Source: Micromonospora sp. WMMA1363
GTDB taxonomy: Bacteria > Actinomycetota > Actinomycetes > Mycobacteriales > Micromonosporaceae
Reading direction: 5' to 3'
DNA length: 64,000 bases
NCBI RefSeq assembly: GCF_030345795.1
Contig: NZ_JAUALB010000001.1
Location: 3,650,001-3,714,000 of the forward strand
The notes beneath the pieces are model-generated. The model saw only the letters and a program-made list of their open reading frames with translations, had not been told where the DNA came from and made no database searches. Positions 37,253 through 47,862 of the stretch are shown here, piece after piece. Each line of letters opens with the position of its first letter. Position 1 is the stretch's first letter. The position numbers were made by a program, and so were the translations under genes.

Positions 37253-38428
37253 GTGCCGATCGACCGCGACACCACCAAGCCTGCCGGCGCGACGCCCCAC
37301 GCCCGCACCGGCAGCGTGGGTTCGCCCGCCCGTCCGATCAGCGTCAACGTGACCAGCGGCGCCGTTGGCGACCCGCTCCGGGCCAACCTGGCCCTGATGG
37401 CACCGGGCACCGCCCTGCGCGACGGCCTGGAGCGCATCCTGCGCGGACGCACCGGCGCGTTGATCGTCCTCGGGTACGACAAGGTCGTCGAGAACCTCTG
37501 CACCGGCGGTTTCCCGCTCGATGTGGAGTTCTCCGCCACCCGGGTCCGGGAGCTGTGCAAAATGGACGGCGCGGTGGTCCTCTCCAGCGACGGCACCCGG
37601 ATCGTGCGGGCGGCGGTGCACCTGATGCCCGACCCGTCCATCCCCACCGAGGAGTCCGGCACCCGGCACCGCACGGCCGAGCGGGTCGCCCGCCAGACCG
37701 GCTTCCCGGTCATCTCGGTGAGCCAGTCCATGCGGATCATCAGCCTCTACGTCAACGGCCTGCGGCACGTGCTGGACGATTCGGCGGCCATCCTGTCCCG
37801 CGCCAACCAGGCCCTCGCCACCCTGGAGCGGTACAAGCTGCGCCTGGACGAGGTTTCCGGCACGCTCTCCGCGCTGGAGATCGAGGATCTGGTCACGGTC
37901 CGGGACGCGGTCGCCGTCGTGCAGCGGCTGGAAATGGTCCGCCGGATCGCCGACGAGATCGCCGGGTACGTGGTCGAGCTGGGCACCGACGGCCGCCTGC
38001 TCGCCCTCCAGCTCGACGAGTTGATGGCCGGCGTGGACGCCGACCGCACCCTGGTCATCCGGGACTACCTGCCCGTCGGGCGCAAGTCGCGCACGCTCGA
38101 CGAGGCCCTGGTCGAGCTGGACCTGCTGACCGCCACCGAGCTGATCGACCTGGTGGCGGTCGCCAAGGCGATCGGCTACCCGGCCGCCTCGGACGCGCTC
38201 GACGCCGCCGTCAGCCCGCGCGGTTTCCGGCTGCTGGCCAAGGTGCCACGACTGCCGGTGGCCATCGTCGACCGGCTGGTGGTGCACTTCGGCAGCCTCC
38301 AGCGCCTACTCGGTGCCACCGTGGAGGACCTGCAGGCGGTCGAGGGTGTCGGGGATGCCCGGGCTCGGGGCGTGCGGGAGGGGCTCTCCCGGCTCGCCGA
38401 GGCGTCGATCCTGGAACGCTACGTCTGA
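37253..38428 (+). CDS. disA: DNA integrity scanning diadenylate cyclase DisA
   Basis: A 391-residue DisA that makes cyclic di-AMP and pauses at DNA lesions. The DAC domain has the DGA motif ([10 protein letters not shown], about 103) and the RHR motif ([10 protein letters not shown], about 137). A central helical spine and C-terminal helix-hairpin-helix domain ([16 protein letters not shown]) follow. The frame also opens two codons earlier at GTG 37247; 37253 is preferred because a -10 hexamer lies six bases before it. It follows radA by about 115 bases. Confidence 0.96.
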   Translation: MPIDRDTTKPAGATPHARTGSVGSPARPISVNVTSGAVGDPLRANLALMAPGTALRDGLERILRGRTGALIVLGYDKVVENLCTGGFPLDVEFSATRVRELCKMDGAVVLSSDGTRIVRAAVHLMPDPSIPTEESGTRHRTAERVARQTGFPVISVSQSMRIISLYVNGLRHVLDDSAAILSRANQALATLERYKLRLDEVSGTLSALEIEDLVTVRDAVAVVQRLEMVRRIADEIAGYVVELGTDGRLLALQLDELMAGVDADRTLVIRDYLPVGRKSRTLDEALVELDLLTATELIDLVAVAKAIGYPAASDALDAAVSPRGFRLLAKVPRLPVAIVDRLVVHFGSLQRLLGATVEDLQAVEGVGDARARGVREGLSRLAEASILERYV

Positions 38429-38458
38429 CCTGGCCGGCGCCGTGGCCCGCCGGGCTGG

Positions 38459-39172
38459 TCAGTTGGTGATGGTGAGCTTCACCGGCTCGCTGAGCTTGGT
38501 GCCGACCCGGGCGAACACCTGGTACGTGCCAGCCGGCGGGACGGGACCGGTGGCCAGGCCGTCGGCACACCGGGTGGCGTCCTTGCCGTTCCAGCCGAGC
38601 TGGTAGGAGCGCTCGAAGTTGGGCGTGAACGGCTGCACGTCGGAGCCCCTTCCGGTGCCGCAGGTGTCGGAGGACCAGACCTTCGCGGCTCCCGACTTGA
38701 TGAACAGCTCCTGCACGTCCGCGCCGACATCCCGGCGGCACGTCCGGTCGGACCTGTTCTTGATCTTCAGTTGCAGGTCGACAGTGGCTCCCCGGACCAC
38801 GGTGGCAGGCCGGGCCACGGCGGTCACGGTAACCTCGGCATCGGTGCAGGTGCCATCGTCGACGACCGGGGCGACCGGCGGCGGCACGTTCGCGGCCGTC
38901 GCGTCGGTCGACGGGCCCGCACCGCCCGCGTCGCCCGAGCCCTCCGGCGGCGTGCCGGTCTGCGGGGTGAGCACCGAGCCGGTGGCCTCGGGTGTCGCAC
39001 CGGGCGAGGCCGCCCCCGACGTGGGCCGCGCGTCGCCGGCCGCGCCGGGCTGTTGCTCCGACCGGCTGCACGAATACAGCACGACAATCAGGAGAAGCAG
39101 CACCGCACCGAGTACAACGGCGCGACGCCGCCAGTAAACGGCGGGGGGCAGGGGGCCGACCGTCAGACGCAT
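38459..39172 (-). CDS. Membrane-anchored secreted protein with Ig-like domain
   Basis: A 237-residue protein with one N-terminal transmembrane segment (about 17-35; a Cys after it could act as a lipobox but the context is weak), a low-complexity Pro/Gly/Ala linker (about 40-100) and a beta-rich domain of about 130 residues with five Cys. ATG 39172 has GGGAG upstream. It converges with disA across 30 bases. Function unknown. Confidence 0.7.
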   Translation of the reverse strand: MRLTVGPLPPAVYWRRRAVVLGAVLLLLIVVLYSCSRSEQQPGAAGDARPTSGAASPGATPEATGSVLTPQTGTPPEGSGDAGGAGPSTDATAANVPPPVAPVVDDGTCTDAEVTVTAVARPATVVRGATVDLQLKIKNRSDRTCRRDVGADVQELFIKSGAAKVWSSDTCGTGRGSDVQPFTPNFERSYQLGWNGKDATRCADGLATGPVPPAGTYQVFARVGTKLSEPVKLTITN

Positions 39173-39377
39173 GATGCTCCCACCGTAACGGCGCTCCGCA
39201 CCGGGCACGGACGCGACGCGCCGAGCCGCTGGCAGCTCATGCGGCGATCCTCCACTCGGGACGGTCAGCGCCGCCGACCGTACTCCAACCACGACGCACG
39301 GTGTCGATTCCGGCCACGGCGCGGAGAGCCGGGCCTGGCCTTCCCCGACGGAGCGGCCCGGGGGAGGCCGTGAAATC

Positions 39378-39941
39378 TCAGAGGTAGACCTTGCGTTGGT
39401 AGATCGCGTGCGCGCCGGCGACCCGGTCAAGGAACAACAGGCCGGCGCAGTGGTCGATCTCGTGCTGGAGCGCCCGCGCCTCGAACGCGTCGGTGACCAG
39501 TCGGACCACCTTGCCCGTCCCGGGTAGCGCGCCCTCCACCACCAACCGGCCGGCCCGCTTCACGTCGCCGGTCAGGTCGGGCACGGACATGCACCCCTCC
39601 CGACCGGACTTCCAGCGGCTCGCCTCCACCACCGTCGCGTTGCAGAGCACGAAGGTGCCGTGCACGGTGGCCGCCTTCGGATGGCCGGTGACGTCGACCG
39701 CGAAGACCTGCGCACCGACCCCGATCTGCGGGGCGGCCAGGCCGACGCAGCCCGGAGACACCCGCATGGTGGCGACCAGGTCGGCCGCGAGGCGTACGGT
39801 CTCCTCGGCGGTCGGGTCCACCTCGCCGCCGGCCCGGCTGAGCACCGCGGCCGGCGCGGACACCACCGGCCGCACCTCCCCCGGCACGCTGAGGATCTCG
39901 GGAGTCCAACCGCCGAGGCCGGCGTACTCCTCGCCGTTCAC
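39378..39941 (-). CDS. def: Peptide deformylase
   Basis: A 187-residue peptide deformylase that removes the formyl group from new proteins. Motif 1 is GLAAPQIG (about 68-75), motif 2 EGCMS (about 117-121) and motif 3 QHEIDH (about 160-165), giving Cys and two His as metal ligands. The N-terminal 25 residues are longer than in E. coli, as in many actinobacterial copies. The GTG overlaps the stop of the ACT-domain gene (GTGA). Confidence 0.95.
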   Translation of the reverse strand: MNGEEYAGLGGWTPEILSVPGEVRPVVSAPAAVLSRAGGEVDPTAEETVRLAADLVATMRVSPGCVGLAAPQIGVGAQVFAVDVTGHPKAATVHGTFVLCNATVVEASRWKSGREGCMSVPDLTGDVKRAGRLVVEGALPGTGKVVRLVTDAFEARALQHEIDHCAGLLFLDRVAGAHAIYQRKVYL

Positions 39942-40450
39942 AGCACGTCCGGATCGGCCGGCCGCAGGGTCACGTCGACGCCCAGGTCCGCGGCGGTCGA
40001 CGCCAGCCGGCCCGCCACCTTCCCGGCCGTGCCCGGCGGCAGGTCCACCTCGGCGACGACCACGTAGAGCGACCCGGCCAGCCGGGTGCTCAGGTCGGTG
40101 ACGTTGCCACCCGCGTCGGCCAACACCCGGGTCATCGCCGCCACGATGCCCATCCGGTCGGCACCGTGCACTGCCATCACGTACGGCTCGCCGGTCCGCG
40201 CCAACTCGCCGTCCGGCGTCACCGCGCGTACGGTCGCCAGGAGCTGCCCGTGGGCGGCGAGGGGGGCCAGCGCGGCCTCGACGTCGGCGGCAGCCGGGCC
40301 CACGCAGATCAGCGTCATCGCGAAGTGACCCCGCAGCCGGGTCATCGTGCTGTCGGTGAGGTTCGCGCCGAGCCGGGCGAGGACCTCGGCCACGTCGGCC
40401 ACGATGCCCGGCCGGTCCCGGCCGATGACGGTGATCGCGAGCTCGTTCAT
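39938..40450 (-). CDS. Double ACT-domain protein (GcvR-like)
   Basis: A 170-residue protein made of two ACT domains: residues about 4-75 (ITVIGRDRPGIVADVAEVL) and about 90-165 (VMAVHGADRMGIVAAMTRVL). This is the layout of GcvR-type glycine cleavage regulators and related amino-acid sensors. It overlaps def and is cotranscribed with it. The ligand is unknown, though Gly or Ser is likely from the family. Confidence 0.85.
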   Translation of the reverse strand: MNELAITVIGRDRPGIVADVAEVLARLGANLTDSTMTRLRGHFAMTLICVGPAAADVEAALAPLAAHGQLLATVRAVTPDGELARTGEPYVMAVHGADRMGIVAAMTRVLADAGGNVTDLSTRLAGSLYVVVAEVDLPPGTAGKVAGRLASTAADLGVDVTLRPADPDVL

Positions 40451-40547
40451 CCCGGCATTCTCCCCGAAGGGAGTGCCGGTGTGTCGCCGCCCCCACCCGG
40501 GCCGTCCAGCCGACGGGACGGTCCCGCGTGACATGATCGACGACGCG

Positions 40548-41447
40548 ATGACTGAACCGACCTTCGCCACCCTGGTCAGCCGGTGGTACGCACAGAACGC
40601 TCGGGACCTGCCGTGGCGCCGGCCCGGAATCGGCCCGTGGGCGATCCTGGTCAGCGAGGTGATGCTCCAGCAGACCCCGGTCGCCCGGGTGGTGCCGGCC
40701 TGGGAGGCGTGGCTCGCTCGCTGGCCCGAGCCGGCCGACCTGGCGACGGACACCCCGGCCGAGGCGATCCGCATGTGGGGGCGGCTCGGGTACCCGCGGC
40801 GGGCGGTCCGGCTACACGAATGCGCACTGGCGATCGTGGAGCGGCACGACGGGCGGGTGCCGGACCGGTTGGAGCAGCTGTTGGCCCTGCCGGGCGTCGG
40901 AACGTACACGGCGCGGGCGGTGGCGGCATTCGCGTACGGGCAACGGCACCCCGTGGTCGACACCAACGTCCGGCGCGTGGTGTGCCGGGCGGTCGCCGGC
41001 GAGCCGGACGCCGCCCCGACCACCCGCCCAGCCGACCTGGCCGCGGCTGAGGAGCTGCTCCCCACGGAACCGGCCGCCGCCGCGCTGACCAGCGCCGCGA
41101 TCATGGAGCTGGGCGCGGTGGTCTGCACCGCCCGGTCGCCGCGCTGCGGCGTCTGCCCGATCGAGTCCGTCTGCGCCTGGCGCGCCTCTGGGCAGGAGCC
41201 GCCCAGCGGGCCCACCCGACGCCCGCAGCGGTACGCCGGCACCGACCGGCAGGTCCGAGGGCTGCTGCTCGGCGTGCTCCGGGAGGCGACCGCACCGGTG
41301 CCTCGGCACCGTCTGGACCAGGTGTGGTCCGACGACGTCCAGCGATCCCGAGCCCTGGCTGGGCTGGTGACCGACGGGCTCGTCGAGCCGGTCGGCGACG
41401 CGTCCTTCCGCCTGGTCGGCGACGGGCCTCCGGTCCTGCTGCCCTGA
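40548..41447 (+). CDS. mutY: A/G-specific adenine glycosylase
   Basis: A 299-residue MutY that removes A opposite 8-oxoguanine. It has LPWR near the start, the SEVMLQQTPVARVVPAW segment, a helix-hairpin-helix with catalytic Asp (LPGVGTYTARAVAAFAYG, then VDTNV) and an iron-sulfur cluster with spacing C-x6-C-x2-C-x5-C (CTARSPRCGVCPIESVC). ATG 40548 is used; an in-frame ATG five codons earlier (40533) is possible. The C-terminal substrate-recognition domain is short. Confidence 0.93.
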   Translation: MTEPTFATLVSRWYAQNARDLPWRRPGIGPWAILVSEVMLQQTPVARVVPAWEAWLARWPEPADLATDTPAEAIRMWGRLGYPRRAVRLHECALAIVERHDGRVPDRLEQLLALPGVGTYTARAVAAFAYGQRHPVVDTNVRRVVCRAVAGEPDAAPTTRPADLAAAEELLPTEPAAAALTSAAIMELGAVVCTARSPRCGVCPIESVCAWRASGQEPPSGPTRRPQRYAGTDRQVRGLLLGVLREATAPVPRHRLDQVWSDDVQRSRALAGLVTDGLVEPVGDASFRLVGDGPPVLLP

Positions 41448-41484
41448 GCGGAGCTGTCAGGCCGGCCGCCGGCGTTGGGGACGG

Positions 41485-41520
41485 CGAACGGGCCGGCCCC
41501 GGTGGGGGCCGGCCCGTTCG
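41485..41520. terminator. Bidirectional hairpin terminator
   Basis: A perfect 16-bp stem (CGAACGGGCCGGCCCC and complement) with loop GGTG, between the converging mutY and C39 peptidase genes. Confidence 0.8.
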
Positions 41521-41527
41521 TGGTGGG

Positions 41528-42181
41528 TCAGCTGGTGGAGTAGCCGCGGGTGGCGATCCAGTCGGCCAGGGCCTCGGTGGTCACCCAGTACTCGGCGGTG
41601 TTCGGGTTCGCCGAGTCGGCGATCTTCACCTCGTCGCCGTCGTGGCGGTAGCCGGTGACCGAGACGTAGTGGCCGCCCTCGAAGGAGTGCACGCCGCCGT
41701 CGGTGTCGGTGGTGGTGCCGGCGATGTTGGCGACCACGGCGCGCCCCTCGTTGACGGTGCGCACGACGTCGTCACGCAGCTTGTCGGTCTGCTTGTCGTC
41801 GGCCTCGGCGTCGCTGATCTCGACGCTGCGGTAGACGTCCTCGCCGGTCTCGGTGTTCAGCACCGGGGTGATGTCGTTGATCGAGTCGGTGCCGGCCTCG
41901 GTGGTACGCATCCGCTCGGCCATCGCGTCCATGTCGATGTTCTTGCCCTGCACCGACAGGGCGTTACGGGCGGCGGCCGGACCACAGTAGTAGAAGTTCG
42001 GCTGCGCCTCGTAGGCCACGCCCAGTTCCCGCTGCTTGTCGCCGCCCTTACGGTCGGCTACCGCCGCGGTCGGGGTGGTCTGCGCCGGAGCGGCGAACGC
42101 GGCCACCGGGCCAGCGAAAGCACCACCGACGAACGCGGCACCAGCAGCGGTCAGCACAGTCTTACGCATCAGAGCAGTCAT
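41528..42181 (-). CDS. Secreted C39-family cysteine peptidase
   Basis: A 217-residue exported protein: signal peptide (about 1-31, cut after AFAA) and a papain-like C39 domain. The catalytic Cys is in NFYYCGPAAARNAL (about 66), His in GGHYVSVTGY (about 170) and Asp in IADSANP (about 187). Unlike bacteriocin-processing C39 enzymes it is not fused to an ABC transporter and is probably released or wall-associated. ATG with GGAAGG about eleven bases upstream. Its substrate is unknown. The gene ends at a strong hairpin terminator shared with mutY. Confidence 0.85.
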   Translation of the reverse strand: MTALMRKTVLTAAGAAFVGGAFAGPVAAFAAPAQTTPTAAVADRKGGDKQRELGVAYEAQPNFYYCGPAAARNALSVQGKNIDMDAMAERMRTTEAGTDSINDITPVLNTETGEDVYRSVEISDAEADDKQTDKLRDDVVRTVNEGRAVVANIAGTTTDTDGGVHSFEGGHYVSVTGYRHDGDEVKIADSANPNTAEYWVTTEALADWIATRGYSTS

Positions 42182-42305
42182 CGGTGTTCACACCTTCCGT
42201 TTCGGGGGAGGCACACACGCCGCGGTCGGGGCGTGCGGCCAGAAGGGGAATCTCGATCGGCACCCGCCGACCACCCGCGCCGGGCGGGTACGGCGGTCCG
42301 GGGGA

Positions 42306-42383
42306 TGTAACCACGCCGACCGGCCTGTCATTCCGGCCGGCATCCAGGTACGGACGCCGGATGGCGCGGTCACGACGGTTACA
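42306..42383 (-). promoter_or_regulatory. Spaced inverted repeat in the long leader of the C39 peptidase gene
   Basis: TGTAACCACGCCGACCG (42306-42322) is an imperfect inverted copy of CGGTCACGACGGTTACA (42367-42383). The two GTAACC elements could bind a response regulator, or fold into a long leader hairpin. I looked for a ydaO-type (cyclic di-AMP) riboswitch, which often precedes secreted peptidases, and found no convincing match. The rest of the region 42182-42568 shows no gene. Confidence 0.3.
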
Positions 42384-42568
42384 ACGCCCGCCCCCTGGGC
42401 CCATGCCCGGCCGCGCGGTGACGCCCGCCACCCAAAATCCCCCAAACCGACATGTGACACGCAGACGTATCGACAGTTCATCTCGGCGAACCGTACACCG
42501 GGCGCGAAGGCGCGCCGGGCGCCGTCGGTCGAGAGCCGCCGGAGGGCCGGAACTCCGGGCAGAGAAAC

Positions 42569-42604
42569 GCGACGGCCCGGTGGCGGATGCCACCGGGCCG
42601 TCGC
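42569..42604 (-). terminator. Hairpin terminator after clpC
   Basis: A perfect 16-bp stem (GCGACGGCCCGGTGGC and complement) with loop GGAT, eight bases beyond the clpC stop codon. Confidence 0.8.
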
Positions 42605-42611
42605 GGGTTGG

Positions 42612-45149
42612 TCAGGCGATCTGCTCGTCCGGCCCGGTGGCGGTGCCGCTCAGGTTGGCCGGGACGGCGTCCGGCACGTCGACCGGCCTGTCCGCACCAC
42701 GGAAGACGAGCTTGGACTTGTCGATGTCGTTCGGGTCACCCTCGCAGTCCACCACAACGATCTGCCCCGGGGTCAGCTCGTTGAAGAGGATCCGCTCGGA
42801 CAGATTGTCCTCGATGTCGCGCTGAATCGTGCGACGCAGCGGACGGGCACCGAGAACCGGGTCGAAGCCCTTGGTCGCCAGGTACTTCTTGGCGTTGTCG
42901 GTCAGCTCCAGGCCCATGTCCTTGTTCCGCAGCTGTGCCTCGATGCGGGAGATCATGATGTCGACGATCGACAGGATCTCCTGATGGCGCAGCTGGTGGA
43001 AGACGATGGTGTCGTCGATCCGGTTGAGGAACTCGGGCCGGAAGTGCTGCTTGAGCTCGTCGTTGACCTTCTGCTTCATCCGGTCGTAGTTCGACTCGGA
43101 GTCGTCAGAAGCCTGGAAGCCCAGCGACACCGCCTTGGCGACGTCCCGCGTACCGAGGTTGGTGGTCAGGATGATGACCGTGTTCTTGAAGTCCACGATC
43201 CGGCCCTGACCGTCGGTGAGCCGCCCGTCCTCCAGGATCTGCAGGAGCGTGTTGAACACGTCCGGGTGGGCCTTCTCGATCTCGTCGAAGAGAACCACCG
43301 AGAACGGCCGGCGCCGCACCTTCTCGGTCAGCTGCCCGCCCTCGTCGTAGCCCACATAGCCGGGAGGAGCACCCACCAGCCGGGAGACCGTGTACCGGTC
43401 GTGGAACTCGGACATGTCCAGCTGGATCAGCGCGTCCTCGCTGCCGAACAGGAACTCCGCGAGGGCCTTGGACAGCTCGGTCTTACCGACACCGGACGGG
43501 CCGGCGAAGATGAACGAGCCGGACGGGCGCTTCGGGTCCTTCAGACCGGCCCGGGTACGCCGAATCGCCTTCGAGACCGCCTTGACCGCGTCCTCCTGGC
43601 CGATGACGCGCTTGTGCAGCTCGTCCTCCATGCGCAGCAGCCGCGAGGTCTCCTCCTCGGTCAGCTTGTAGACCGGGATGCCGGTCCAGTTACCGAGCAC
43701 CTCGGCGATCTGCTCGTCGTCGACCTCGGACACGACGTCCAGGTCACCGGCCTTCCACTCCTTCTCCCGCTGCGCCTTCTGGCCGAGGAGCTGCTTCTCC
43801 TTGTCGCGCAACTGGGCGGCCCGCTCGAAGTCCTGCGCGTCGATCGCGGACTCCTTGTCGCGACGCACCTGAGCGATCCGCTCGTCGAAGTCCCGCAGGT
43901 CCGGCGGCGCGGTCATCCGGCGGATCCGCATCCGGGCGCCGGCCTCGTCGATCAGGTCGATCGCCTTGTCCGGCAGGAAGCGGTCGGAGATGTACCGGTC
44001 GGCCAGCGTCGCGGCGGCCACCAGCGCGGCGTCGGTGATGCTCACCCGGTGGTGCGCCTCGTACCGGTCCCGCAGGCCCTTGAGGATCTCGATGGTGTGC
44101 GCCAGCGACGGCTCGCCCACCTGGATCGGCTGGAAGCGGCGCTCGAGGGCGGCGTCCTTCTCCAGGTGCTTGCGGTACTCGTCCAGCGTCGTCGCACCGA
44201 TCGTCTGCAGCTCACCGCGGGCCAGCATCGGCTTGAGGATGCTCGCCGCGTCGATCGCGCCCTCGGCGGCACCCGCACCCACCAGAGTGTGGATCTCGTC
44301 GATGAAGAGGATGATGTCACCCCGGGTGCGAATCTCCTTCAGCACCTTCTTCAGGCGCTCCTCGAAGTCACCGCGGTAGCGGGAACCGGCGACCAGAGCA
44401 CCGAGATCGAGGGTGTAGAGCTGCTTGTCCTTCAGCGTCTCCGGCACCTCACCCTTGATGATCTTCTGGGACAGGCCCTCCACCACGGCGGTCTTACCGA
44501 CGCCGGGCTCACCGATCAGGACCGGGTTGTTCTTGGTACGACGGGAGAGCACCTGCATGACCCGCTCGATTTCCTTCTCGCGCCCGATGACCGGGTCGAG
44601 CTTGCCCTCACGGGCGGCCTGGGTCAGGTTGCGGCCGAACTGGTCCAACACGAGGCTGGTCGACGGCGCGGCCTCACCCGGCGCGGCGCCGGCCGCGGCG
44701 GGCTCCTTGCCCTGGTAGCCGGAGAGCAGCTGGATCACCTGCTGACGGACCCGGTTGAGGTCGGCCCCCAGCTTGACCAGCACCTGGGCGGCGACGCCCT
44801 CACCCTCGCGGATCAGACCGAGCAGGATGTGCTCCGTGCCGATGTAGTTGTGGCCGAGTTGCAGCGCCTCCCGCAGCGACAGCTCCAGCACCTTCTTGGC
44901 CCGCGGCGTGAACGGGATGTGCCCGCTCGGCGCCTGCTGGCCCTGGCCGATGATCTCCTCGACCTGCTGGCGGACGCCCTCGAGGGAGATGCCGAGGCTC
45001 TCCAGGGCCTTCGCCGCGACGCCCTCACCCTCGTGGATCAGGCCCAGCAGGATGTGCTCCGTACCGATGTAGTTGTGGTTGAGCATCCGGGCCTCTTCCT
45101 GGGCCAGGACGACAACCCGTCGCGCTCGGTCGGTGAACCGCTCGAACAT
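42612..45149 (-). CDS. clpC: ATP-dependent Clp protease ATP-binding subunit ClpC
   Basis: An 845-residue class I Clp ATPase, the unfoldase of the ClpP protease. Two N-terminal Clp repeats (both with [13 protein letters not shown]) precede AAA module 1 (Walker [10 protein letters not shown] about 218), a UVR/M domain (about 420-470) and AAA module 2 (Walker [10 protein letters not shown] about 555; LGARPLRR in the C-terminal part). The ClpP-binding tripeptide lies in the D2 loop. It corresponds to mycobacterial ClpC1 in sequence and in its place next to lsr2 and lysS. ATG start. It ends at a strong hairpin. Confidence 0.97.
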   Translation of the reverse strand: MFERFTDRARRVVVLAQEEARMLNHNYIGTEHILLGLIHEGEGVAAKALESLGISLEGVRQQVEEIIGQGQQAPSGHIPFTPRAKKVLELSLREALQLGHNYIGTEHILLGLIREGEGVAAQVLVKLGADLNRVRQQVIQLLSGYQGKEPAAAGAAPGEAAPSTSLVLDQFGRNLTQAAREGKLDPVIGREKEIERVMQVLSRRTKNNPVLIGEPGVGKTAVVEGLSQKIIKGEVPETLKDKQLYTLDLGALVAGSRYRGDFEERLKKVLKEIRTRGDIILFIDEIHTLVGAGAAEGAIDAASILKPMLARGELQTIGATTLDEYRKHLEKDAALERRFQPIQVGEPSLAHTIEILKGLRDRYEAHHRVSITDAALVAAATLADRYISDRFLPDKAIDLIDEAGARMRIRRMTAPPDLRDFDERIAQVRRDKESAIDAQDFERAAQLRDKEKQLLGQKAQREKEWKAGDLDVVSEVDDEQIAEVLGNWTGIPVYKLTEEETSRLLRMEDELHKRVIGQEDAVKAVSKAIRRTRAGLKDPKRPSGSFIFAGPSGVGKTELSKALAEFLFGSEDALIQLDMSEFHDRYTVSRLVGAPPGYVGYDEGGQLTEKVRRRPFSVVLFDEIEKAHPDVFNTLLQILEDGRLTDGQGRIVDFKNTVIILTTNLGTRDVAKAVSLGFQASDDSESNYDRMKQKVNDELKQHFRPEFLNRIDDTIVFHQLRHQEILSIVDIMISRIEAQLRNKDMGLELTDNAKKYLATKGFDPVLGARPLRRTIQRDIEDNLSERILFNELTPGQIVVVDCEGDPNDIDKSKLVFRGADRPVDVPDAVPANLSGTATGPDEQIA

Positions 45150-45532
45150 GCCCTCGTGCTCCTCACGTGCCGTGCGCCTTGATGGTCAAGATCTTGGCGG
45201 GGCCGGTGCGCGGGCGTCCGGGACGGACGTCCGTGCCTCATCACTCTATCGCCGCGGACCGACCCGGCTGAGGTCGTGTGTCCCCGCCAAGCGCCGAGTA
45301 CGCGTTGTTTTGCACAACCGTCCGCGCTCAGCCGGTGTTCCGGTAGCCTCGCCGCTACGCGCAGAGCGAAATTCGGCGGCCTCCCGGACACCGCGCAAGA
45401 GCGGGTGGAGCGCCACCGCACCGGGCCGGGTCTCGCCGGACCGCCCACCGGCTGTGGGACTGGATCTGCACCGACCGTGGAGAACACGGGCTCACCGGCG
45501 TTTCTTCCCGCCGGACTGGCCAACCATACGGC

Positions 45533-45567
45533 GACGCCGGCCCGGAGCGGTGCTCCGAGCCGGCGTC
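45533..45567 (-). terminator. Hairpin terminator after lsr2
   Basis: A 16-bp stem with one mismatch (GACGCCGGCCCGGAGC with its near complement) and loop GGT, 18 bases beyond the lsr2 stop. The 435-base region 45150-45584 also holds the clpC promoter and the clpC leader (GAGGAG before the ATG). I found no ClgR-type box with the right spacing and no gene in it. Confidence 0.7.
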
Positions 45568-45584
45568 CGCGGCCCGCCCCCGGC

Positions 45585-45935
45585 TCAGTGACCGGCGCGA
45601 GCGTGGTAATCGTCAACGATCTCCTGCGGGATCCGACCCCGGTCGGAGATCTCCTTGCCGGCCTTCTTGGCCCAGGCGCGGATCGCCTTGTTCTGCTCCC
45701 GGTCGGCGGTGGCGCCGCCCCGACCCCGGGCGGCCCGGCCACCCACGACCACGCCACCCCGACCGACCTTCGTGCCGCTGGCGACGTACGGAGCGAAAAC
45801 GTCCCGCAATTTCTCGGCGTTGACGCTCGACAGATCGATCTCGTACTGAACGCCATCGAGGGCGAACTTGACGGTCTCGTCAGCGTCCCCGCCGTCCAGG
45901 TCATCGACCAGCTTATGAATGATCTGCTTGGCCAC
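45585..45935 (-). CDS. lsr2: Nucleoid-associated protein Lsr2
   Basis: A 116-residue Lsr2, the actinobacterial xenogeneic silencer (H-NS-like). The N-terminal dimerisation domain (KQIIHKLVDDLDGGDADETV) is joined by a basic linker to the C-terminal DNA-binding domain with the RGR core (EISDRGRIPQEIVDDY) that enters the minor groove of AT-rich DNA. GTG 45935 is used because the protein then starts like its relatives. It has its own promoter just upstream. Confidence 0.97.
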   Translation of the reverse strand: MAKQIIHKLVDDLDGGDADETVKFALDGVQYEIDLSSVNAEKLRDVFAPYVASGTKVGRGGVVVGGRAARGRGGATADREQNKAIRAWAKKAGKEISDRGRIPQEIVDDYHARAGH

Positions 45936-45982
45936 GTCCCACATTCCTTTCGAGCAGGGTGCACCTGCGACTTACCGGCAAC

Positions 45983-46011
45983 AATAACCCGTATGATGCT
46001 TGCCGCGTCAA
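45983..46011 (-). promoter_or_regulatory. Candidate lsr2 promoter
   Basis: On the minus strand a -35 TTGACG (46011-46006) and a -10 GTTATT (45988-45983) are separated by 17 bases, about 50 bases before the lsr2 start and after the lysS stop. This patch is clearly more AT-rich than its surroundings. Confidence 0.45.
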
Positions 46012-46045
46012 TAGGATGCGGTAAGGAGCTGGAGACGTCGACCAG

Positions 46046-47554
46046 TCACTCGGGCCGGACCAGCGGGAAGAGGATGGTTTCCCGAATTCCCAGGCCGGTC
46101 AGCGCCATGAGAAGCCGATCGATTCCCATTCCCATGCCACCGGCCGGCGGCATTCCGTACTCCATCGCCCGGAGAAAGTCCTCGTCGAGCCGCATCGCCT
46201 CGTCGTCACCGCGCGCCGCGAGCTGCGCCTGGGCCATCAGGCGCTCCCGCTGGACCACCGGATCCACCAGTTCGGAGTACGCGGTGCCAAGCTCGAAGCC
46301 GAGCACGTAGAGATCCCACTTCTCGGCCAGCCCCGGCTCGCTGCGGTGGGCACGGGTGAGCGGGCTGGTCTCCTCCGGGTAGTCCCGGACGAAGGTGGGC
46401 TCCGTCAGACCGGGGACGACGAGTTCCTCAAACAGTTCCTCGACGAGCTTGCCCGGCCCCCACTTCGGGTCGACGGGCAGGCCCACCTTGTCGGCGTACT
46501 CGACCAGACGGGCCCGCTCGGTTCGGACCGTGACCTCTTCACCGAGGGCCTCGGAAAGAACGCCGAAGAGGGTCACCGAGCGCCACTCACCACCCAGATC
46601 CAGCTCGCGCCCGTCCGCGTGTGTCACCACAGTCGAGCCGCCGACCGCGACCGCCGCCCGCTGGACGAGATTGCGAGTCAACTCGGCCATCGTGTCGTAG
46701 TCACCGTAGGCCTGGTATGCCTCCAGCATCGCGAACTCCGGCGAGTGCGACGAGTCGATGCCCTCATTGCGGAAGTTGCGGTTGATCTCGAAGACCCGGT
46801 CGACGCCGCCAACGACCGCTCGCTTGAGAAAGAGTTCCGGCGCGATTCGCAGATACAGATCGGTGTCGAGTGCGTTGCTGTGGGTCACGAATGGGCGCGC
46901 CGCGGCGCCGCCGTGCAGCAGCTGAAGCATCGGGGTCTCCACCTCGATGAAGCCCTGCTCGTGCAGCGAGTCTCGCAGGCCGCGGACGGCGGCCGCCCGG
47001 GTACGCACCATCCGGCGCGCCTGCGGGCGGACGACCAGGTCCACGTAACGCTGCCGGACCCGGGCCTCCTCACTCAGCGGCTTGTGCGCCACCGGCAGCG
47101 GACGCAATGCCTTGGCGGTGACCGCCCACTCCGCCACCAGCACCGACAGCTCGCCGCGTCGGCTGGTGATCACCTCACCGGTCACCCCGACGTGATCGCC
47201 GAGGTCGACCAGGCGCTTCCAGTCCTCCAGCCGCCGCGCCCCGACCCGGTCCAGTGACAGCATCGCCTGCAACTCGGTGCCGTCGCCGTCGCGCAGGGTG
47301 GCGAAGCAGAGCTTGCCGGTGTTGCGTACGAAGATCACCCGGCCGGTGACCGAGACCTGGTCACCGGTCGCCGTGTCGGTAGGCAGGTCGCCGTACTTCT
47401 GCCGGATCTCCGCGAGGGTGGTGGTACGTGGGTATCCGACCGGGTACGGCTCGACGCCCTCGGCGAGCATCCGGTCCCGCTTCTCCCGGCGGACCTTCAT
47501 CTGCTCGGGAAGGTCGTCGGCGGGGTCGACTGGCACGGCGTTCTGCTCGGTCAC
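46046..47554 (-). CDS. lysS: Lysine--tRNA ligase (class II)
   Basis: A 502-residue LysS. The N-terminal OB fold (about 65-170) binds the anticodon. The class II core has motif 2 ([18 protein letters not shown], about 265-282) and motif 3 ([13 protein letters not shown], about 480). GTG 47554 gives the normal length; the frame extends 18 codons further without support. It corresponds to the lysS of the conserved lysS-lsr2-clpC block. Confidence 0.96.
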   Translation of the reverse strand: MTEQNAVPVDPADDLPEQMKVRREKRDRMLAEGVEPYPVGYPRTTTLAEIRQKYGDLPTDTATGDQVSVTGRVIFVRNTGKLCFATLRDGDGTELQAMLSLDRVGARRLEDWKRLVDLGDHVGVTGEVITSRRGELSVLVAEWAVTAKALRPLPVAHKPLSEEARVRQRYVDLVVRPQARRMVRTRAAAVRGLRDSLHEQGFIEVETPMLQLLHGGAAARPFVTHSNALDTDLYLRIAPELFLKRAVVGGVDRVFEINRNFRNEGIDSSHSPEFAMLEAYQAYGDYDTMAELTRNLVQRAAVAVGGSTVVTHADGRELDLGGEWRSVTLFGVLSEALGEEVTVRTERARLVEYADKVGLPVDPKWGPGKLVEELFEELVVPGLTEPTFVRDYPEETSPLTRAHRSEPGLAEKWDLYVLGFELGTAYSELVDPVVQRERLMAQAQLAARGDDEAMRLDEDFLRAMEYGMPPAGGMGMGIDRLLMALTGLGIRETILFPLVRPE

Positions 47555-47862
47555 GGCACGCTTCCTCAGACGGAGAACTCGGGCGGGGTCAGGCCCGAGC
47601 GTACTCAAGGGCCTGCGGGTGGGTTACCGGATGACCCGCCTGCCATGACCGAAGCCACTCAGGTCTCTCGTTCGGCGCCGCCGCGGGCAACGACGCCCGG
47701 TACCGACGAGCTGATCGGGATGGTCCACACCCGGTCGCACTATCCGGATCATCGCCGACCGCGAGTAACGGACCCGGGCGGCCGACCGAGCGTAACGGAC
47801 GCGGGTCGACCGGGCGTCGCGGGATCTCCTGACCAGGCGGCAACGGAGCCAGCCCCGGTCCC

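Noticed and set aside
42182..42480. ydaO-type cyclic di-AMP riboswitch
   Set aside because: I compared the leader with the core motif and did not find the conserved internal loops; disA is nearby only by chance.
45240..45400. ClgR box upstream of clpC
   Set aside because: A CGCT/AGCG pair is present but with the wrong spacing for known ClgR sites.
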